NCBI RefSeq assembly: GCF_002205635.1
Contig: NZ_NISJ01000009.1
Location: 112,771 to 176,770, forward strand
Source: Sphingopyxis witflariensis
GTDB taxonomy: Bacteria > Pseudomonadota > Alphaproteobacteria > Sphingomonadales > Sphingomonadaceae
Length of the DNA: 64,000 bases
Direction of reading: 5' to 3'
The notes beneath the pieces are model-generated. The model was not told the origin of the DNA, searched no databases, and saw only the letters and a program-made list of their open reading frames with translations. Of this stretch, positions 1 through 10,348 are shown piece after piece. A program made the position numbers and the translations under genes. Every line of letters begins with the position of its first letter. Positions within the stretch are counted from its first letter, which is position 1.

Positions 1-776
1 ACCAGCGCTTCGGTGAGGTCGCGCGTTTCGGTCGGCACCGCATGCGCCGATTTCCACTGGTCCATGCCTTCGGTGCGGCCCTGATAGATCACGCCCTTGC
101 GGTCACACATGATGACATTTTCGTGGCGTACGCCCATCGCCTTGATCAGTGCGGTACACGCGATCGCCGCGGCGCCGGCGCCGTTGACCACGACCTTTAC
201 CGTCGCAAGATCGCGGCCCGTCAGGTGACAGGCGTTGATCAGCCCGGCCGCGGTGATGATCGCGGTGCCATGCTGGTCGTCGTGAAACACCGGGATGTTC
301 ATGCGTTCTTTCAGCGCCGCTTCGATGATGAAGCAGTTAGGCGCCGCGATATCTTCGAGGTTGATGCCGCCAAAGCTGGGCGCGAGCAGTTCGACCGCTT
401 CGATGAAACGTTGGGGATCTTCGGTATCGACCTCAAGATCGATCGAATCGACGTCGGCGAAGCGCTTGAACAGCACCGCCTTGCCTTCCATCACCGGCTT
501 CGATGCGAGCGCGCCGAGGTTGCCGAGGCCGAGGATTGCGGTGCCGTTGGAGATCACCGCGACCAGATTACCCTTGATCGTATAATCATAGGCCTTGGAC
601 GGATCCTCGGCGATCGCAAGCACCGGCACGGCGACGCCGGGCGAGTAAGCGAGGCTGAGGTCGCGCTGCGTCGCCATCGGTTTCGACGCGACGATCTCGA
701 TTTTTCCGGGGCGGCCATATTCGTGGTAGAGTAGCGCCTCGCGGTCCGAGAATTGCACTTTGCTACCACTGTCCAT
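1..776 (-). CDS. maeB: NADP-type malic enzyme (MaeB family), N-terminal part, cut by the window edge
   Basis: Reading leftwards from the ATG at 776-774 gives a protein starting [19 protein letters not shown]. It contains the malic enzyme segments [40 protein letters not shown] and [10 protein letters not shown]. The family decarboxylates malate oxidatively to pyruvate, producing NAD(P)H and CO2. About 258 residues are visible. MaeB proteins are usually near 750 residues with a C-terminal phosphotransacetylase-like domain, which would lie off the left edge, so the subtype is inferred from the N-terminal style. The gene is divergent from mutS, with about 130 bp between them and no clear regulatory motif there. 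NAD versus NADP preference cannot be read from this part. Confidence 0.88.
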   Translation of the reverse strand, partial: MDSGSKVQFSDREALLYHEYGRPGKIEIVASKPMATQRDLSLAYSPGVAVPVLAIAEDPSKAYDYTIKGNLVAVISNGTAILGLGNLGALASKPVMEGKAVLFKRFADVDSIDLEVDTEDPQRFIEAVELLAPSFGGINLEDIAAPNCFIIEAALKERMNIPVFHDDQHGTAIITAAGLINACHLTGRDLATVKVVVNGAGAAAIACTALIKAMGVRHENVIMCDRKGVIYQGRTEGMDQWKSAHAVPTETRDLTEAL

Positions 777-906
777 TTTTCAATCCCCTAAAAGTCACAG
801 GATGTGCATCCACGCCCGTTCCCTAGCGTCGCCATCCGCAAAAAGTAACCGTCAATCTCGACGCTGCGCGCCTTGCCATGTCGCCGTCAATGGCTAAGCA
901 GGGCGA

Positions 907-3579
907 ATGCCTGCTACCGCCACCACCCGTGCTCCCCAAATTTCCAGCCCCGCGCCGACTCCTGCCGCGACGCCGATGATGGCGCAATATTGGACACTGA
1001 AGGAAAAGGCAGGCGACTGTCTGCTTTTCTATCGCATGGGCGATTTTTTCGAGCTGTTTTTTGACGATGCCAAGGCTGCGGCCTCGACGCTCGATATCGC
1101 GCTGACCTCGCGTGGCGAATATGACGGCGCGCCGGTGGCGATGTGCGGCGTGCCCGTCCATGCCGCCGAATCCTATCTCGCGCGCCTGATCCGCGCCGGA
1201 CATCGGGTCGCGATCGCCGAACAGATCGAAACCCCCGCAGAGGCCAAGGCGCGCGGCGGGTCGAAGGCGCTGGTCGCGCGCGCGATCGTGCGCTTCGTCA
1301 CCGCAGGAACGCTGACCGAAGAAAGCCTGCTCGAGGGCCGCAGCGCCAACCGCCTCGCCGCGCTTGCCGAAATCGGCAGCGAGGGCGATGTCGCGATCGC
1401 CGCCGCCGATATTTCGACCGGGCGGTTCGAGGTCGTTGCGGTGCGCCGCGATGCGGTCGACGCCGAACTCGCGCGGCTTGCGCCGTCCGAGCTGCTGGTC
1501 AGCGAAGGTGCGGGCGATGTTCCCGACTGGAGCGTGCGCCAGGTCGTGCGGCGCCCGGCGAGCGATTTTGCGAGCGGTCCCGGCCAGAAGCGGCTCGAGG
1601 CGATGTTCGCGGTTCAGACGCTTGACGGCTTTGGCAATTTCACCCGCGGTGAAATGGCGGCGATGGGCGCGATCGCCGCCTATCTCGACCATGTCGCCAC
1701 CGGCCAGCCGATCTTCCTCCAGCCGCCGGTGCGGCACCAGTCGGGCGACCGGATGGCGATCGACGCTGCGACGCGCGAGAGCCTCGAACTCGTTCGCACG
1801 ATGACCGGCGCGCGCGACGGCAGCCTGCTCGGGACGATCGACCGCACCGTGACTGCGGCGGGCGCGCGGCTGCTCGCCGACGATCTGGCGAGCCCGCTCA
1901 CCGATAAGGGCGCGATTCTCGATCGGCTCGACCTTGTCGATGCGCTCGCGCGCGATGCGCTGTGGCGCGGTGAGCTGCGCGCGGGTCTGCGCGCGCTCCC
2001 CGATGCCGGGCGGGCGCTTGGGCGCCTCGTCGCGGGACGGGGCGGGCCGCGCGATCTCGCGCAGCTTCGCGATGCGCTCGGCGGCGCGCGGCTTCTGCGC
2101 GAGCGTCTCGCGCGGCGTGCCGATCTGCCGCCGCTGCTCGCGCGGCTGCTTCCCGGGCTCGACGGCCATGGCGCGCTCGTTGATGAACTGTCGCGTGCGC
2201 TCATTGAGACCCCGCCGGTCGACGCCGCGCAGGGCGGCTATGTCGCCGAAGGCTATGACGCGGCGCTCGACGCGCTGCGCGAAACCGCGCGCGACGGGCG
2301 CAAGGCGATCGCGGTGCTCGAGGCGGGCTATCGCGACCGTACCGGCATCGTCTCGCTCAAGATCCGCCACAATGGCGTCCTCGGCTATCATGTCGAGGTG
2401 CCCGCCAAGCACGCCGATGCACTGATGCTCCCCGAATCGGGTTTCACCCATCGCCAGACGCTTGCCGGCGTTGTGCGCTTCAATTCGTCGGACCTTCACG
2501 AAGCCGCGAGCCGGGTGACGCAGGCGGGCGTTCATGCGCTCGCGGCCGAGGCCGCGCATCTCGAAACATTGACCGAACAGGCGACGCAGCGCCGCGAGGC
2601 AATCGCCGCGAGCTGCGACGTGCTTGCGCGCATCGACGTCGCCGCCGCGCTCGCCGACCATGCGATGAGCCACAATTGGTGCCGTCCCGATATTGCCGAC
2701 GAACCCTGCCTCGACGTCGCCGGTGGCCGCCATCCGGTGGTCGAGGCCGCGCTCGCCAGGTCGGGCGAACGCTTCGTTCCCAATGATGTGTCGCTCTCGC
2801 CCGATGACCGACTCTGGCTCGTCACCGGTCCGAACATGGGTGGTAAATCGACCTTCCTCCGCCAGAATGCGCTGATTGTCGTCCTTGCGCAGGCCGGCGG
2901 GTTCGTTCCTGCGGCGTCGGTGAAACTGGGGCTCGTCGACCGGCTGTTCAGCCGCGTCGGCGCGAGCGACAATCTGGCGCGCGGTCGCTCGACCTTCATG
3001 GTCGAAATGGTCGAAACCGCGGCGATCCTTGCGCAGGCGACCCCGCAAAGCTTCGTCATCCTCGATGAGGTCGGGCGCGGGACTTCGACCTATGACGGGC
3101 TCGCGCTCGCCTGGTCGGTGGTCGAGGCGGTGCATGAGGTCAACAAGTGCCGCTGCCTGTTCGCGACCCACTATCACGAACTGACGCGGCTCGCCGAAAC
3201 GCTGGATGCGCTGTCGCTCCACCATGTCCGCGCGCGTGAATGGCAGGGTGATCTGGTGCTGCTCCACGAACTCGCGGACGGTCCCGCCGATCGCAGCTAT
3301 GGCCTTGCCGTTGCCCGCCTTGCGGGCGTTCCTGCGGGCGTCGTCAAACGCGCCGAAGCCGTGCTTGCAAAGCTTGAGGCGGGACGCGAGGCGACCGGCG
3401 GGCTCGCGGCGGGGCTCGACGACCTGCCGCTCTTCGCCGCGACGCTCGCCGCAGCGCCCGCAGCGGCGAAGGATGCGTTGCGCGAGGCACTGGCGGCGAT
3501 CGACCCCGACGCGCTCGCGCCGCGCGATGCGCTGGAAGCGCTCTATACACTCAAACGCCTGATGACCGACGCGCCATGA
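907..3579 (+). CDS. mutS: DNA mismatch repair ATPase MutS
   Basis: MutS recognises mismatches and small loops and starts methyl-independent or MutL-dependent repair. The 890-residue length fits the family. The N-terminal mismatch-binding domain begins with CLLFYRMGDFFELFFDDA, including the FYE-like FFE mismatch-contact motif. The ATPase domain has Walker A GPNMGGKST (residues 641-649), Walker B ILDEVGRGTSTYDG (about 718-731) and the switch FATHYHEL. The 907 start adds about 23 Ala/Pro/Thr-rich residues before MMAQYWTLKEKAG; a start at 976 is also possible. The last four bases overlap glnD (ATGA), so the two are probably co-transcribed. Confidence 0.98.
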   Translation: MPATATTRAPQISSPAPTPAATPMMAQYWTLKEKAGDCLLFYRMGDFFELFFDDAKAAASTLDIALTSRGEYDGAPVAMCGVPVHAAESYLARLIRAGHRVAIAEQIETPAEAKARGGSKALVARAIVRFVTAGTLTEESLLEGRSANRLAALAEIGSEGDVAIAAADISTGRFEVVAVRRDAVDAELARLAPSELLVSEGAGDVPDWSVRQVVRRPASDFASGPGQKRLEAMFAVQTLDGFGNFTRGEMAAMGAIAAYLDHVATGQPIFLQPPVRHQSGDRMAIDAATRESLELVRTMTGARDGSLLGTIDRTVTAAGARLLADDLASPLTDKGAILDRLDLVDALARDALWRGELRAGLRALPDAGRALGRLVAGRGGPRDLAQLRDALGGARLLRERLARRADLPPLLARLLPGLDGHGALVDELSRALIETPPVDAAQGGYVAEGYDAALDALRETARDGRKAIAVLEAGYRDRTGIVSLKIRHNGVLGYHVEVPAKHADALMLPESGFTHRQTLAGVVRFNSSDLHEAASRVTQAGVHALAAEAAHLETLTEQATQRREAIAASCDVLARIDVAAALADHAMSHNWCRPDIADEPCLDVAGGRHPVVEAALARSGERFVPNDVSLSPDDRLWLVTGPNMGGKSTFLRQNALIVVLAQAGGFVPAASVKLGLVDRLFSRVGASDNLARGRSTFMVEMVETAAILAQATPQSFVILDEVGRGTSTYDGLALAWSVVEAVHEVNKCRCLFATHYHELTRLAETLDALSLHHVRAREWQGDLVLLHELADGPADRSYGLAVARLAGVPAGVVKRAEAVLAKLEAGREATGGLAAGLDDLPLFAATLAAAPAAAKDALREALAAIDPDALAPRDALEALYTLKRLMTDAP

Positions 3580-6335
3580 GCGATATGTTCGCCCATCTCG
3601 ACGACCGCCGCGCGATCATTGATCGGCGCCGGCTCGCAGGCGAGCTCGACGAGATTGCGGCGGACAGCAAGGATGGCGGTGCGCGGCGGCGCGCGATGGT
3701 GGCGTTGCTCAAGGCTGCGCTCGACGACGGGCGCGCCGAGATCGAGCGGCGGCTGCTGGCCCGGCCTTCGTCGGGGCGGCTCGCGGCGAGCGCGACGGCC
3801 TTTCTGATCGACCAGATCGTCCGCCTCAGCCACGATTTCACGACCGGTCATCTCTACCCCGCGAACAACCGCTCGGCGGGCGAACGGATCACGCTGATTG
3901 CGGTCGGCGGCTATGGCCGCGGCGAAATGGCGCCGCACAGCGACATCGACATCGGCTTTCTGACTCCGTTCAAGCAGACGAGCTGGACCGAACAGGTGAT
4001 CGAGGCGCAGCTTTATACTTTGTGGGACCTGGGGCTGAAGGTCGGTCATTCGAGCCGCTCGGTCGACGAGATGATCCGTGCCGCGAAGGAGGATCTGACG
4101 ATCCGCACCGCGCTTCTGGAAGCGCGCTTCATCTGGGGAGACCGCGCCCTTTACGAACAGGCGAGCGCGCGCTTCGATGCTGAGGTTGTGGCGGGCAACG
4201 CGCGCGCTTTCGTCGCCGACAAGCTCGCCGAGCGCGACGAGCGGCATAAGAAAATGGGCGATTCGCGCTATGTCGTCGAACCCAATGTGAAGGAAGGGAA
4301 GGGCGGGCTTCGCGACCTTCACACATTGTTCTGGATCGGCAAATTCATCCACCGCGTCCGCACCGTTCCCGAACTGGTCGACGCCGGACTGCTATCGGCA
4401 CGCGAGCTTCGCCAGTTCGAGCGCGCCGAAAACTTCCTTCTCGCGGTGCGCTGCCACCTCCATATCCTCGCGGGCCGCGCCGAGGATCGGCTGACTTTCG
4501 ATTTCCAGCCCGAAATCGCGCGCCGGATGCATTTCGCCGAGCGGCCGGGGAAAAGCGCGGTCGAGCGCTTCATGCAGCTCTATTTCATCCATGCCAAAAG
4601 CGTTGGCGACGTTACCGGCACCTTCCTCGCGCATCTCGACGACCAGCTCGCGGCGCGGGGGCGGCGCTTCCTGCCGACGATCCGCCGCCGGCCGGGAAAG
4701 CTCAACGGCTTTGTCCTCGATCGCGGGCGCCTCGCGCTGCCGACCGACGGTTTCTTTCGCGACGACCCTGTACGTCTGGTCGAGATTTTCGCGCTCGCTG
4801 ACAAATATGGGCTCGAAATTCATCCGCAGGCGATGCGCCAGGCGCGTCACGAAGCGAAACTGATCGACGCACGCGCGGTGCGACGGATCGCGCGTGCCAA
4901 CGCGCTGTTCCTTGATGTGCTGACGTCCCCGCGCGATCCTGAAACGGTGCTGCGCTGGATGAACGAGGCGGGGGTATTCGGCCGCTTTATTCCCGATTTC
5001 GGCCGTGTCGTCGCGCAGATGCAGTTTGACATGTATCATCACTATACCGTCGACGAACATACGATCCGCGCTATCGGGCTGCTCGCCAGGATCGAGCAGG
5101 GGCAGCTGAAGGAAGATCACCCGCTGTCGACGGTGATTCTGCAACAGATCCAGTCGCGCCGCGTCATCTATGTCGCGGTATTGCTCCACGACATCGCCAA
5201 GGGGCGCGGCGGCGACCATAGCGTGCTCGGCGCCGAACTTGCGCTGCGCGTCTGTCCGCGCCTCGGGCTCAGCGATGCCGAGACCGAGACCGTGTCATGG
5301 CTCGTGCGCTATCATCTGCTGATGTCGGCGACGGCGTTTAAGCGCGACCTTGCCGATTTCAAGACGATCCTCGATTTCGCCGGGCTGGTGCAGTCGCCTG
5401 AACGGCTGCGCCTGCTGCTCGTGCTTTCCGTCGTTGATATTCGGGCTGTCGGCCCCGGGGTGTGGAACAGTTGGAAACGCCAGTTGCTCAGCGAACTTTA
5501 TGACGCCGCCGAAGAGGTGCTGCGCCTCGGCCACAAGCAGCGCGGGCGTGAATCGCGGATCGCGAGCAAGAAGGAAGCCGTCGCCGACATGCTCCGGCTC
5601 GACGAAAAGACGTTTGCCCATCTGGCCCGGCGCCTACCCGAAAGCTATTGGATCGCCGAACCGGTAGAGGTCATCGCCGCGAATCTGATCCACATGCAGA
5701 ATGCCGGTGATGCCCCGCTGCACATCGCTGCGGTTCCCGACGATGATCGCGGCGCCACATTGGTGATGGTCCTGGCGGCCGATCATGCCGGACTTTTCTA
5801 TCGCATCGCAGCCGGAATCCACCTCGCCGGCGGCAACATCATCGACGCGCGCATCCACACGACGCGCGACGGGCTCGCGCTCGACAATTTCCTCGTACAG
5901 GACCCGCTGGGGCGGCCGTTCGCCGAAGCCGAGCAGATCGTCCGGCTGACCCGCGCGATCGAAGATGCGCTCGCGGGCCGGCAGAAACTGCTGCCGAAGC
6001 TCGAAGCGCGCGCGCTGCCGCGCCCCCGTGCCGAGGCGTTCACTATCGCCCCCAATGTCTTCGTGGACAATAAGGCGTCGAACCGCTTCACGGTGATCGA
6101 GGTCAACGCGCAGGACCGTCCGGCATTGCTCAACCAGCTCGCCTATGCGCTCTTCCAGTCGAAGGTTACCGTGCACAGCGCGCATGTCGCCACCTATGGC
6201 GAGCGCGCGGTCGACACCTTCTATGTCACCGATTTGATCGGCGACAAGATCGACAGTCCGGCGCGGGTGAAGAGCCTCGAGAAGCGTATGCTCGAAGCCG
6301 CGGTCAGCAACAGCGATGCGGCGGTCGCGGCCTAG
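3576..6335 (+). CDS. glnD: PII uridylyltransferase / uridylyl-removing enzyme GlnD
   Basis: GlnD senses glutamine and adds or removes UMP on PII proteins, controlling nitrogen assimilation. The 919 residues show the full architecture. A nucleotidyltransferase motif GGYGRGEMAPHSDIDIGF spans residues 111-128, with the metal aspartates at 123 and 125. An HD domain follows (HYTVDEHT near 488, LLHDIAKGRGGDHS at 536-549). Two ACT domains are near 725-800 and 837-905. The start codon overlaps the mutS stop (ATGA). The gene converges on the downstream alkyltransferase gene with a 4-bp overlap of the 3' ends, and no terminator is visible between them. Confidence 0.97.
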   Translation: MSDMFAHLDDRRAIIDRRRLAGELDEIAADSKDGGARRRAMVALLKAALDDGRAEIERRLLARPSSGRLAASATAFLIDQIVRLSHDFTTGHLYPANNRSAGERITLIAVGGYGRGEMAPHSDIDIGFLTPFKQTSWTEQVIEAQLYTLWDLGLKVGHSSRSVDEMIRAAKEDLTIRTALLEARFIWGDRALYEQASARFDAEVVAGNARAFVADKLAERDERHKKMGDSRYVVEPNVKEGKGGLRDLHTLFWIGKFIHRVRTVPELVDAGLLSARELRQFERAENFLLAVRCHLHILAGRAEDRLTFDFQPEIARRMHFAERPGKSAVERFMQLYFIHAKSVGDVTGTFLAHLDDQLAARGRRFLPTIRRRPGKLNGFVLDRGRLALPTDGFFRDDPVRLVEIFALADKYGLEIHPQAMRQARHEAKLIDARAVRRIARANALFLDVLTSPRDPETVLRWMNEAGVFGRFIPDFGRVVAQMQFDMYHHYTVDEHTIRAIGLLARIEQGQLKEDHPLSTVILQQIQSRRVIYVAVLLHDIAKGRGGDHSVLGAELALRVCPRLGLSDAETETVSWLVRYHLLMSATAFKRDLADFKTILDFAGLVQSPERLRLLLVLSVVDIRAVGPGVWNSWKRQLLSELYDAAEEVLRLGHKQRGRESRIASKKEAVADMLRLDEKTFAHLARRLPESYWIAEPVEVIAANLIHMQNAGDAPLHIAAVPDDDRGATLVMVLAADHAGLFYRIAAGIHLAGGNIIDARIHTTRDGLALDNFLVQDPLGRPFAEAEQIVRLTRAIEDALAGRQKLLPKLEARALPRPRAEAFTIAPNVFVDNKASNRFTVIEVNAQDRPALLNQLAYALFQSKVTVHSAHVATYGERAVDTFYVTDLIGDKIDSPARVKSLEKRMLEAAVSNSDAAVAA

Positions 6336-6889
6336 AAATCAAACCCATGCTGAACCGGGGCCACGGTGACCGGCACGCCTTCGAGTTCGAGCATCCGCGC
6401 CTTGGATGTCGAGCCGCCGGGGGCAGAGAAACCCCCGATCTTGCCGCCCGCCGCCATGACGCGGTGGCAGGGAATGATCAGGGGGACCGGGTTCGTCGCC
6501 ATCGCTTGACCGACCGCGCGGGCGTGTTCGGGACCCGCGTCCAGCGCCCGCGCAACAGCGCCATAGGTGGTCGTTTCGCCCCAGCCGAGCGTGCGGACGA
6601 AAGCATAGACCTGCGTGAAGAAGGGTGGTTGCTGGCCCGGATCGACCGCGGTTTCGAAAAACTCTATCCGCTCGCCTTCGAAATAGCGGATCGCGGCTTC
6701 GACGACCGTGGCTATGTCGGCCGGAGGCTCCGCACGCGCCGCGCCGGGTAAGCTGCGCAAGACGGATCGTTCGGTTTCGGACGCCGCGGGAGCGGGCAAA
6801 CGAAAGCTCGTGATCGCGGCGCCCCTCCAGCCGATTGCCGCTACGCCAGCCGCTGTTCTAAAAAGCTGATACTGGTCGTGGCTCGCCAT
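6332..6889 (-). CDS. ogt: Methylated-DNA--protein-cysteine methyltransferase (Ogt/MGMT type)
   Basis: This suicide enzyme removes O6-alkyl groups from guanine by transferring them to its own cysteine. The 185-residue protein has the active-site motif PCHRV at 140-144 (Cys141). It is preceded by the helix-turn-helix-like stretch GETTTYGAVARALDAG and followed by IGGFSAPGGSTSKARML, as in MGMT/Ogt proteins. There is no Ada-type AraC domain, so this is the stand-alone repair form. The 3' end overlaps the 3' end of glnD by four bases in convergent orientation. Confidence 0.92.
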   Translation of the reverse strand: MASHDQYQLFRTAAGVAAIGWRGAAITSFRLPAPAASETERSVLRSLPGAARAEPPADIATVVEAAIRYFEGERIEFFETAVDPGQQPPFFTQVYAFVRTLGWGETTTYGAVARALDAGPEHARAVGQAMATNPVPLIIPCHRVMAAGGKIGGFSAPGGSTSKARMLELEGVPVTVAPVQHGFDF

Positions 6890-6960
6890 ACCCGATCCTT
6901 CATCGTTGATGCGGATATATAGGGCTGCGTCCGGCCGAAAACCATATAGCCCGCGCCGGC

Positions 6961-7920
6961 TCAGCCCCGCGCAGGGCCCGCCATGACCGCCGCCGCCGCG
7001 AGCAGCCCGCCGTTGAAGCGCTGCGACAGCGCGGCGTCAGGGATGGCGTTGAAGGCATGGATCGCGCCGGCATAGCTGTGCAGATCGACCGGGACGCCCG
7101 CTGCGGTGAGGCGGCGTGCATAATCCAGATTCTCGTCGAAGAAGAGGTCGAGGCTGCCGGTCGCGATATAGGCGGGGGGCAGGCCCGATAGGTCCTCGGC
7201 GCGGCTCGGCGAAAACCAACCGCGTCTTGCGTCGTCGGCCTTGTAGTCGCCTTGCAGCGCGTTCCAGCCAAAGCGGTTGCTCGCGCGCGTCCAGATGAAT
7301 TCGCCGGTCGTCGGGTTGCGATAGGGACAGTCCTCGCCGCCGGTGCGGTGATCGAGCATCGGATAGGTGAGAAGCTGGCCCGCGATCGCAGGGCCCCCCA
7401 GATCGCGCGCCATGATCGCGAGCGCCGCGGCGAGCCCGCCGCCCGCGCTTTCGCCCGCGACGATGATCCGGCTCGCGTCGAAACCGAGGGTCTCCGCCTG
7501 GCCCGCGAGCCAGGTCAGCGCCGAATGGCAATCCTCCTGCGGGGCAGGGAAGGGATGTTCGGGCGCGAGGCGATATTCGACCGATGCGACCGGTACCCCG
7601 GCCACAGCAGCCAGCGCGGCAGGCCCGGCCTGCATCTGTTGCACCGACCCCATGACCATCCCGCCGCCATGAATATGGAGGATCGCGCCGCTACCCGGCT
7701 TGCTCGCCGCCGGGCGATAGAGAAAGATAGGAATGTCAGGTCCGCTGTGAATCGACGGCACCAATATCTCTTCGGGCGCGATGACCGGCGGCGGCAGGAT
7801 CGCATAGCTTTCCGCCGCACTGGCGCGAATTTGATCGATCGGTGCCGAGGCGAGATCGACCCGCGGAAAAAGATCGATCAGCGGTGCAATCTCGCGGTCG
7901 ACGAGGTGACGGGTGTCCAT
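6961..7920 (-). CDS. Alpha/beta hydrolase, hormone-sensitive-lipase-like esterase
   Basis: A 319-residue esterase of the HSL (family IV) type. It has the oxyanion-hole motif HGGG at residues 84-87, the nucleophile elbow GESAGGG (Ser158), and a probable catalytic Asp258 (GSLDLF) and His288 (AIHAF). The family hydrolyses short- to medium-chain acyl esters, and the natural substrate cannot be read from the sequence. No signal peptide is visible, so it is probably cytoplasmic. It lies 40 bp downstream of the pheT stop on the same strand but is unrelated in function. The start ATG at 7920 is the only reasonable one. Confidence 0.88.
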   Translation of the reverse strand: MDTRHLVDREIAPLIDLFPRVDLASAPIDQIRASAAESYAILPPPVIAPEEILVPSIHSGPDIPIFLYRPAASKPGSGAILHIHGGGMVMGSVQQMQAGPAALAAVAGVPVASVEYRLAPEHPFPAPQEDCHSALTWLAGQAETLGFDASRIIVAGESAGGGLAAALAIMARDLGGPAIAGQLLTYPMLDHRTGGEDCPYRNPTTGEFIWTRASNRFGWNALQGDYKADDARRGWFSPSRAEDLSGLPPAYIATGSLDLFFDENLDYARRLTAAGVPVDLHSYAGAIHAFNAIPDAALSQRFNGGLLAAAAVMAGPARG

Positions 7921-7960
7921 GGTACAACTCTCCCTATTGTCTCGTCGGTGCGAGTGAGCG

Positions 7961-10348
7961 TCAGCCCCGCAGCACCGCCCCGGCCTTCGCCGCCGCCGCG
8001 ACCACCTTGTCGGCGATCGCTTTCAGCTCGGCGTCAGTGAAGCTCTTGTCCTGCGGTTGTAGTTCGACTTCGACCGCCAGGCTCACCTGTCCTTCGGGAA
8101 CGCCTTGCCCGGCGAAACGGTCGAACAGCCGGGCATCGACGATGCTCGTCTTGTCGGCGCCACGGATCGCGCGCACCAGATCGGCGGCGGTCAGCGTTTC
8201 GGGCGCAAGGAAAGCGAAATCGCGGCGCACCGACTGCAGTGCGGGCGGGGTGAAGGCGGAGCGTGCCGGGCCGCTCGCGCGCTTCGCCGGGATCGCATCG
8301 AGGAAAATCTGCACCGCCATCACCGGACCATCGACGTCGAACGTGCGGGTCAGCAGCGGGTGGAGCGCGCCGAACTCGGCGAGCACCGCTTTGGGGCCGA
8401 GGCGCAGCGTCGCCGACTGGCCGGGGTGCCAGATGCTGCCTTCGGCGACGGCCTCCATCACCTGCAACCGGTCGGTCGGCGCGCCTGCCGCCTCGAGCAG
8501 CGCAAGCGCCGCGGCCTTGGCGTCGAAGGCGTCAAACGGCGCGGCCTTGCCGACCTGCCAGCTGCGCGCGCTTTTGTTCCCGGCCATCACAATCGCCAGC
8601 GTCGGATGCTCGGCATCGGCCAGATAGCGGCGGCCGATTTCGAACAGGCGGACACTCGTTGCGCCGCGATGCTGGTTACGCTGCGTCGCGGCGAGCAGGC
8701 CGGGCAGCAACGACGGCCGCATGACCTTGAGGTCCTCGCTGATCGGATTGGCCAGGCTCCATGCCCCGCCGCCGAAGGGCGCGGCTTCGCGTTCGCTGAT
8801 GAACGACCAGGTTACCGCTTCGTGGAAACCTGTCGCGGCTGCGGCGCGGCGCGCACGGCGTTCGAGCAGCTGTTCGGGGGTTGCGGTCGGCTTGGCGACG
8901 CCTTCGCTGCGCGGCAGCGGGGTCGACGGGATGGCGTCGAAACCGTGGATGCGGGTCACTTCCTCGACCACATCGGGCGCGGCGTCCATGTCGCGGCGCC
9001 AGCTCGGCACGGCGACCTGCCAGCGGGCACCTTGCTCGATCACGCCGAAACCGAGCGCGGCCAAAATCTCGCGCTGGCGTTCGGGGGCGATCGCGATTCC
9101 GCCCAGCGTCTCGGCGAGCGTCGGATCATAATCGATGTGGCGCACGTCGGCGGGCGGGGTTCCCGCACGCGTCACCGCCGACGGCGTGCCGCCGCAGATG
9201 GCAAGGATATGGCCGGTGACGATCGCGGTCGCATCGTCGAGGAAGGCGGGGTCGACCCCGCGCTCGAAACGGCTGCGCGCGTCGCTGGTCAGCGCCAGTG
9301 CCTGTCCGGTCAGCGCGATGCGTTCGGGGGTGAAATAGGCGATTTCGAGCAACACGTCGGTCGTCGTCTCGCTGCACCCGCTATGCTCGCCGCCCATGAT
9401 GCCCGCGATGTCGTGGACGCCATGATCGTCGGCGAGCACCGTCATCGTGTCGGTGAGCGCATATTCCTTGCCGTTGAGCGCGGTCGCGGTTTCGCCATTC
9501 TTTGCGCGACGAGCGACGAGCGCGCCGGTCAGTTGCGCGCGGTCATAGACATGGCTCGGGCGGCCAAGGTCGAACATCACATAATTGCTGATGTCGACAA
9601 GCGCCGATATCGAGCGTTGGCCGACGGCTTCGAGGCGGCGGCGCATCCATTCGGGCGCAGTGCCGTTGGTGACGCCGGCGATCGTGCGGCCGAAGAAGGC
9701 GGGGCAACCCTCGGCATCGTCAGTACGGATTTCGGTCGTGGGCGCACCTTCGCCCGCGATCGTCGGGACATCGAGCGGCTTCAGCGTGCCGAGTCCTGCA
9801 GCGGCGAGGTCGCGCGCGATCCCGCGCACGCCCATGCAATCCTGGCGGTTCGGGGTAATCGAAATGTCGATTACGGGTTCGCCCGCACCCGAATAATCGG
9901 CGAAGCTCGCGCCGATCGGCGCGTCGGCGGGGAGTTCGATGATCCCGTCATGATCGTCGCCCAGCTCAAGTTCGCGCGTTGAGCACATCATGCCGTGCGA
10001 TTCGACGCCGCGCACTGCGGCAACCTTCAGCACCATGCCGTTCGCGGGGACGACCGCGCCGGGCAGGCCGAGCACGCCGATCAGGCCTGCGCGCGCATTG
10101 GGGGCGCCGCAGACGATCTGCAGCGGCGCACCACCGTCGCCCGTGTCGACCGTCAACACCTGCAATTTGTCGGCCTGCGGATGGCGTTCGGCGGTCAGCA
10201 CCTTGGCGACGCGGAAACCGGTGAGCTTCTCGGCCGGATTCTCGACGCCTTCGACCTCAAGGCCGATGCGGTTGAGCGTCGCGACGACATCGTCGACGGT
10301 CGCAGTCGTGTCGAGATGCTCTTTGAGCCAGTCGAGGGTGATCTTCAT
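7961..10348 (-). CDS. pheT: Phenylalanine--tRNA ligase beta subunit
   Basis: PheT pairs with PheS in the alpha2-beta2 enzyme that charges tRNA-Phe. The 795 residues match the full bacterial form. The N-terminal EMAP-like tRNA-binding domain ([19 protein letters not shown]) is followed by the B3/B4 editing region, the B5 domain and a C-terminal FDX-ACB anticodon-binding domain ending [15 protein letters not shown]. The start ATG overlaps the pheS stop (ATGA on the minus strand), so translation is likely coupled. Confidence 0.97.
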   Translation of the reverse strand: MKITLDWLKEHLDTTATVDDVVATLNRIGLEVEGVENPAEKLTGFRVAKVLTAERHPQADKLQVLTVDTGDGGAPLQIVCGAPNARAGLIGVLGLPGAVVPANGMVLKVAAVRGVESHGMMCSTRELELGDDHDGIIELPADAPIGASFADYSGAGEPVIDISITPNRQDCMGVRGIARDLAAAGLGTLKPLDVPTIAGEGAPTTEIRTDDAEGCPAFFGRTIAGVTNGTAPEWMRRRLEAVGQRSISALVDISNYVMFDLGRPSHVYDRAQLTGALVARRAKNGETATALNGKEYALTDTMTVLADDHGVHDIAGIMGGEHSGCSETTTDVLLEIAYFTPERIALTGQALALTSDARSRFERGVDPAFLDDATAIVTGHILAICGGTPSAVTRAGTPPADVRHIDYDPTLAETLGGIAIAPERQREILAALGFGVIEQGARWQVAVPSWRRDMDAAPDVVEEVTRIHGFDAIPSTPLPRSEGVAKPTATPEQLLERRARRAAAATGFHEAVTWSFISEREAAPFGGGAWSLANPISEDLKVMRPSLLPGLLAATQRNQHRGATSVRLFEIGRRYLADAEHPTLAIVMAGNKSARSWQVGKAAPFDAFDAKAAALALLEAAGAPTDRLQVMEAVAEGSIWHPGQSATLRLGPKAVLAEFGALHPLLTRTFDVDGPVMAVQIFLDAIPAKRASGPARSAFTPPALQSVRRDFAFLAPETLTAADLVRAIRGADKTSIVDARLFDRFAGQGVPEGQVSLAVEVELQPQDKSFTDAELKAIADKVVAAAAKAGAVLRG

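Noticed and set aside
823..3267. Long 814-codon open frame antisense to mutS
   Set aside because: It mirrors mutS in a high-GC genome, has a protein without family features, and mutS has every catalytic motif.
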